Source of the DNA: Theionarchaea archaeon | Lineage (GTDB): Archaea; Methanobacteriota_B; Thermococci; Methanofastidiosales; SZ-28-30 | Direction of reading: 5' to 3' | Assembly: GCA_018992685.1 (NCBI GenBank) | Contig: JACVGT010000018.1 | Span: 286,578-350,577 of the forward strand | Length of the DNA: 64,000 bases | Shown: piece by piece, positions 60,983-64,000 of the stretch | How the letters are laid out: each line of letters starts with the position of its first letter | Position numbering within the stretch: position 1 is the first letter of the stretch | The notes under the pieces: model-generated | What the model saw: only the letters and a program-made list of their open reading frames with translations | The model's database searches: none | Told to the model about the DNA's origin: nothing | Program-made: the position numbers and the translations under genes

Positions 60983-61932
60983 AGTATCTCTATTCTCACA
61001 ATATCCTGCACCCAGTAGCTCCCTTCATACCCTTTTGCTATCAAGCGTCTCTCTCTGGTGATGATGAGTTCTCCAATTCTGTCCAGTGAAAAATCTACGG
61101 TATATCCATCTTCTGCAATAATCCTCACTGTCGTTCCTTGGGGACGTGCCTTTTCCACAATAAGAGACACTGGGATACCTGTATACTGGGTTTCTGGTTC
61201 ATACTTATACTGCCCAACCATTTCTGCTTCCACTGTGGTCTCATACAGGGAAAAATCTTCGTACATGAAGGAGTATGCCTGTTCAACGTCACCTGTCACC
61301 TCAATCTTCCCGGAAGTCTTATAGACGAACGTATAGTAGTACACACCACCCACCATGAAGGCTGCGCATACCACAAGTGTCAGAGCTTTTCTCATGCTGT
61401 ATTCCTGTTCTCTCCCTTCCACGACATTCAGCACATTATAGGCAAAAACGCCTGCAAATGCCACCCCTGACACAAATGAAATGAGAGCAACCAGTGTGAA
61501 GAAATGAATGGCATTGTATGGAGCAAAGAACAACTGGAAGATGAATACATTGGCTGCAGTTGCTATTCCTCCCGCAACAGCAAGGGTATACACATTTCTC
61601 TTCCTCAGGACAAGGAACAGCAAATCAGCAAGAACTCCCTGAATGCCACTGAGCAAGATGACGAAAATGCCCAGTTTGCCGCCAGTAAACAACTCCACAA
61701 CCCCTTTGAGAACCCCAACCATGGTGCAGGTTCCTTCTTTTTTCACCAGTCCAAAAGCCAGGACAATCCAGAAGATGTGAAGCCCTGCCAGGAATTGTCC
61801 TGCCCCGAATGGCACACCCAGAAATCGGTTAACCAGATTGCCCAAGTATCCAATATAGGTGGAACTCACCCCTCCCAGAGCTGATATGATGGCTATTTTC
61901 ACCAGGTCTTTCGTCTGGAAATAGTATTTCAT
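60979..61932 (-). CDS. YkoE-like ECF S component with extra extracellular domain
   Basis: A 317-residue protein. Residues 1-205 have about six membrane helices with a YkoE-like pattern (YLGNLVNRFLGVPFGAGQFLAG, LKGVVELFTGG, SGIQGVLADLLF). YkoE members bind hydroxymethylpyrimidine or thiamine. Residues 215-317 form a domain outside the membrane (IEVTGDVEQAY, EDGYTVDFSLDRIGEL, GSYWVQDIVRIEIL) matching the repeats in the lipoproteins at 62805 and 63593, a sulfite-oxidase/molybdopterin-binding-like fold by pattern. The fusion is unusual. Substrate open. Confidence 0.75.
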   Translation of the reverse strand: MKYYFQTKDLVKIAIISALGGVSSTYIGYLGNLVNRFLGVPFGAGQFLAGLHIFWIVLAFGLVKKEGTCTMVGVLKGVVELFTGGKLGIFVILLSGIQGVLADLLFLVLRKRNVYTLAVAGGIATAANVFIFQLFFAPYNAIHFFTLVALISFVSGVAFAGVFAYNVLNVVEGREQEYSMRKALTLVVCAAFMVGGVYYYTFVYKTSGKIEVTGDVEQAYSFMYEDFSLYETTVEAEMVGQYKYEPETQYTGIPVSLIVEKARPQGTTVRIIAEDGYTVDFSLDRIGELIITRERRLIAKGYEGSYWVQDIVRIEIL

Positions 61933-62702
61933 AGCGGAATCACCTCATACGTAATCTCATTCCCAACCCTTACGATAATAAAATGATGAACCCCCTGTCT
62001 AGTCAGTGGTGATCCAGCTCCCCCAGATATGAGAACCCTGGTTTCATTAACATTCTCTTCATACAGGTGGTGTATGTGGGAGCAGAAGACATAGTCCACA
62101 TGGTATTTCTGTACAATCTCAAGGAATTCCTCCGGTTGGATCATACAGTACGTCCCTTGAGGATCCAAGGGCGGCACATGCATGAACACAAATGTATGTT
62201 CAAACCCTTTCCTGAGTTGGTTCTCCAGGAATTCAAGCTGTGATTCATTGAGAACTTTTTTCGAGTTGTCCAGGATCACAAAGAGAGAATTCTGATACGT
62301 GACAGCATAGACCCTCTCTCCGAGGTACGATGTGTAGTACGAGGAGTCATCATGATTCCCGCACACATACAGGATGGGTGATCTCAGCACTGATACTGTC
62401 TCCAAAAACGCATCAAAATCCTGCGGTGTTCCCTCCACCACAAAATCGCCTCCCCCTACCACAAAGAGAGGGTCCAGTTCATTTATCTTTGCGAGCAGTG
62501 TGATGAAAACCTCTGGTGATTGAGAACCTTCAGCAGGTCTGGTATCACCGAAGTAGACAAATGTATAAGGATATGTATTGCCAAACAGGCCTTCTCCCTC
62601 ATAGACAGGATACGGGTTCTGTGTTCTCTGAACGTGATCTCCCGCCACCATGATCAGTACTGCTGCACCTGCCGCAATCACCATCATGTGCCATCTCTTC
62701 AT
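61929..62702 (-). CDS. Membrane-anchored metallophosphoesterase
   Basis: A 257-residue calcineurin-like phosphoesterase. One N-terminal anchor helix (MVIAAGAAVLIMVAG) is followed by the metal motifs GDTRP, GGGDFVV, GNHDD, FMHVPP and SHIHH in order, all intact. It should act outside the cell, perhaps removing phosphate from the ligand before uptake by the ECF transporter. It is first in the operon; the next gene overlaps by four bases. The start lies about 30 bases after the palindromic promoter. Confidence 0.9.
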   Translation of the reverse strand: MKRWHMMVIAAGAAVLIMVAGDHVQRTQNPYPVYEGEGLFGNTYPYTFVYFGDTRPAEGSQSPEVFITLLAKINELDPLFVVGGGDFVVEGTPQDFDAFLETVSVLRSPILYVCGNHDDSSYYTSYLGERVYAVTYQNSLFVILDNSKKVLNESQLEFLENQLRKGFEHTFVFMHVPPLDPQGTYCMIQPEEFLEIVQKYHVDYVFCSHIHHLYEENVNETRVLISGGAGSPLTRQGVHHFIIVRVGNEITYEVIPL

Positions 62703-62723
62703 CGATATGCTGATCTAAGCATG

Positions 62724-62741
62724 ACGTTATAAATATAACGT
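62724..62741. promoter_or_regulatory. Palindromic operator in a divergent promoter
   Basis: ACGTTATAAATATAACGT is an 8+8 inverted repeat around AA, lying over the TATA region of the minus-strand operon. A further half site, ATAACGT (62761-62767), abuts the plus-strand TATA box (GTTTATAAAG). One dimeric repressor could shut both the ECF operon and the lipoproteins, as expected if they serve one nutrient. Confidence 0.6.
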
Positions 62742-62804
62742 CCGATATGTCCGGGTAATCATAACGTTTATAAAGACCTCGAACCATGAAATGCTGGTGA
62801 TCAT

Positions 62805-63596
62805 ATGAAAAGACTGGGAATAATGCTTGTCCTGTCGATCCTGGTACTGGGATGTGTTGGACAGGAAAGTGAGGTACCAGAACCTGAGTACACGGTGGAC
62901 GTGACAGGGCTGGCCCAAGGTACAATCACGCTTGCTGACTTGAAGGAGAACCCTTCAGAGTTTACAGCCGTCCTGGTGAAGTCTACTGGTACAGAGATCG
63001 AAAATACTTGGAAAGGAAGGCTTCTCACTGAGTTATTGGCATTGTACAACGTAAATCCAGCATATATTTCCTTTGTGGCTGAGGATGGATACATGATCAC
63101 ACTCCAGATGGAGGACCTGAACAATGCATACCTGTGCTACGAGATGGATGGAAAGGAGCTCACTCTGGAGGATGGTGGACCAGTACGACTGGTAATTTCT
63201 GACCAGCCAGGAAAGTTGTGGATGTCATACCTGAAAGAGATCAAGCTGATAGGAAAGGAGAATGCACTCATTATCCATGGAAAGACTAAAGTAGTCCTAG
63301 CTCTTACAAAAGAAGATTTTGAGCGCTTTGACAAGAAAACAGTGGAAGCCGAATTCAAAGGAGAGATAAAAACCTACAGTGGTATTTCTCTGACGATGTT
63401 GTTGAATCAGGCCCGATATGAAGATGATGCATCTACTATCAGATTTGTAGCGAGAGATGGCTACGTCGTTGAACTGGATTTCACTGAGGTATACAGCAAT
63501 GAAGATATTCTGGTGACAGAGGACTTCACCTTGGTCATGCCGGGATATCAATCAAAGTACTGGATGAAAGACCTAGCGGAGATAGAGGTACTATGA
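62805..63596 (+). CDS. Lipoprotein with two copies of the ECF-linked extracellular domain
   Basis: A 263-residue protein. A signal peptide with lipobox (SILVLGC) is followed by two repeats. The first contains WKGRLLTELLALY, VAEDGYMITLQMEDL and EDGGPVRLVIS. The second contains YSGISLTMLLNQA, VARDGYVVELDFTEV and KYWMKDLAEIEVL. The pattern (W-x-G-x-x-L, DGY, GGPvRLV) resembles sulfite-oxidase-type molybdopterin-binding folds, though the Cys ligand is not seen. GGTGATCAT precedes ATG. The second repeat ends like the S-component extra domain. Likely a surface ligand-binding protein feeding the ECF transporter; inferred. Confidence 0.8.
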   Translation: MKRLGIMLVLSILVLGCVGQESEVPEPEYTVDVTGLAQGTITLADLKENPSEFTAVLVKSTGTEIENTWKGRLLTELLALYNVNPAYISFVAEDGYMITLQMEDLNNAYLCYEMDGKELTLEDGGPVRLVISDQPGKLWMSYLKEIKLIGKENALIIHGKTKVVLALTKEDFERFDKKTVEAEFKGEIKTYSGISLTMLLNQARYEDDASTIRFVARDGYVVELDFTEVYSNEDILVTEDFTLVMPGYQSKYWMKDLAEIEVL

Positions 63597-64000
63597 AGAG
63601 GATTTTCCTATTTCTTCTTATGATTCTGAGTCTTGGATGTATCCATCAAGTCTCCTGGACCTTTCACGTAATAGGTGATGAGGTAACTGAATATACACTG
63701 AAAGGGATTACTTCAATGGATGCCTCAATGATTGAGGAGACACTCATTGAGAAGGAAGTCAAGAAAGTTAGGTGGGAAGGCGTCCTAGCCAGGGAATTCG
63801 GGGAGGGTGATACCATTAACTTCATTTCTCAAGATGGGTATGTGGTCAGCATCCCCTACAGCGTAGATGTGATTCTGGCATACAGGAAAGAAGGGAATCC
63901 CATTGGCGAGGAAGACGGGGGTCCCTTGAAGATCATTGTCGACCCTACCTATGGGTGCAAATGCAACTGGCTCAAGTATCTGAGAATTGTAGAATTCGTG
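63593..64000 (+). CDS. Second lipoprotein of the same family (cut by window end)
   Basis: It starts in a four-base overlap with the preceding stop. MKRIFLFLLMILSLGC is a lipoprotein signal. The visible 136 residues hold one repeat of the same domain: VRWEGVLAREF, SQDGYVVSIPYSVD, EDGGPLKIIVDP, WLKYLRIVEFV. The 3' end is outside the window. It is cotranscribed with the gene before it. Confidence 0.8.
   Translation, partial: MKRIFLFLLMILSLGCIHQVSWTFHVIGDEVTEYTLKGITSMDASMIEETLIEKEVKKVRWEGVLAREFGEGDTINFISQDGYVVSIPYSVDVILAYRKEGNPIGEEDGGPLKIIVDPTYGCKCNWLKYLRIVEFV

Noticed and set aside
1-64000. CRISPR arrays, rRNA genes, further tRNAs
   Set aside because: No regularly spaced direct repeats, rRNA stretches or other T-arm/anticodon-arm patterns were found on reading both strands.

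Overview
The window looks like a piece of an uncultured archaeal (euryarchaeal-type) chromosome. Many genes carry a TATA box about 24-28 bases before the start codon, with no leader. Others use strong GGAGGTGA-type ribosome binding sites. The gene content is also archaeal: a Clp1/Grc3-type RNA 5'-kinase, an archaeal-style valyl-tRNA synthetase, COG1665-type nucleotidyltransferase, FilR1/DUF1724 regulator, FrhG/FrhB-like F420 oxidoreductase, DUF5518-like membrane protein and a tRNA-Thr with encoded CCA. UvrC and aldo-keto reductase are bacterial-type families often found in mesophilic archaea. I cannot fix the lineage from sequence alone; a Thermococci/Theionarchaea-like or methanogen-related mesophile is a guess.

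Layout. 1-12 kb: partial B12-radical SAM protein, a candidate small RNA, a stand-alone LigD-type phosphoesterase, a 32-codon gene ending in a terminator hairpin, then metabolic enzymes (PIG-L deacetylase, Clp1, aldo-keto reductase, V4R protein, iron alcohol dehydrogenase, DUF885 peptidase). 11.6-15.7 kb: accessory stretch with an orphan peptide-permease subunit, a HTH regulator, a frameshifted secreted-looking protein, three copies of a 13-bp palindrome, and tRNA-Thr(GGT). 15.8-20.2 kb: HEPN protein, a membrane-bound winged-helix regulator overlapping a HExxH membrane protease-like gene, uvrC.

20.2-28.7 kb (all minus strand) is the most striking region. Two tiny duplicated genes encode 25- and 32-residue peptides with an identical EIDQCMCCA segment, each with its own promoter at the same spacing. 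They sit beside a radical SAM/SPASM enzyme, a PqqD-type peptide-recognition protein, a methyltransferase and a HExxH protein, then an MFS transporter. Behind the transporter is a second operon of radical SAM/SPASM - Lon-type (S16) protease-like - radical SAM/SPASM, joined by overlaps. This reads as an archaeal RiPP (modified peptide) locus that I cannot match to a named class.

28.9-32.1 kb: DUF5518-like protein, penicillin-acylase family protein, small membrane protein. 32.2-43.1 kb: an island of four related STAND/AAA-type ATPases sharing an NP(Y/F)-...-F-x-R-(E/K) entry box and RR(T/I)GKTS P-loop, with a FilR1-type regulator, two small proteins carrying a repeated PDP(K/R) motif, a 24-bp tandem promoter/start duplication and a dead transposase. 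43.3-58.4 kb: housekeeping and redox genes (isopropylmalate/homocitrate synthase family, FrhG-ferredoxin-FrhB fusion, AIM24, valS with two Zn alcohol dehydrogenases, a broken UlaG-like hydrolase, MFS, SppA, QueG-like protein, ferredoxin protein). 58.5-64 kb: an ECF transporter operon (phosphoesterase, YkoE-like S component with an extra extracellular domain, double ATPase, EcfT, NTPase), divergent from lipoproteins carrying that same extra domain, across a palindromic operator.
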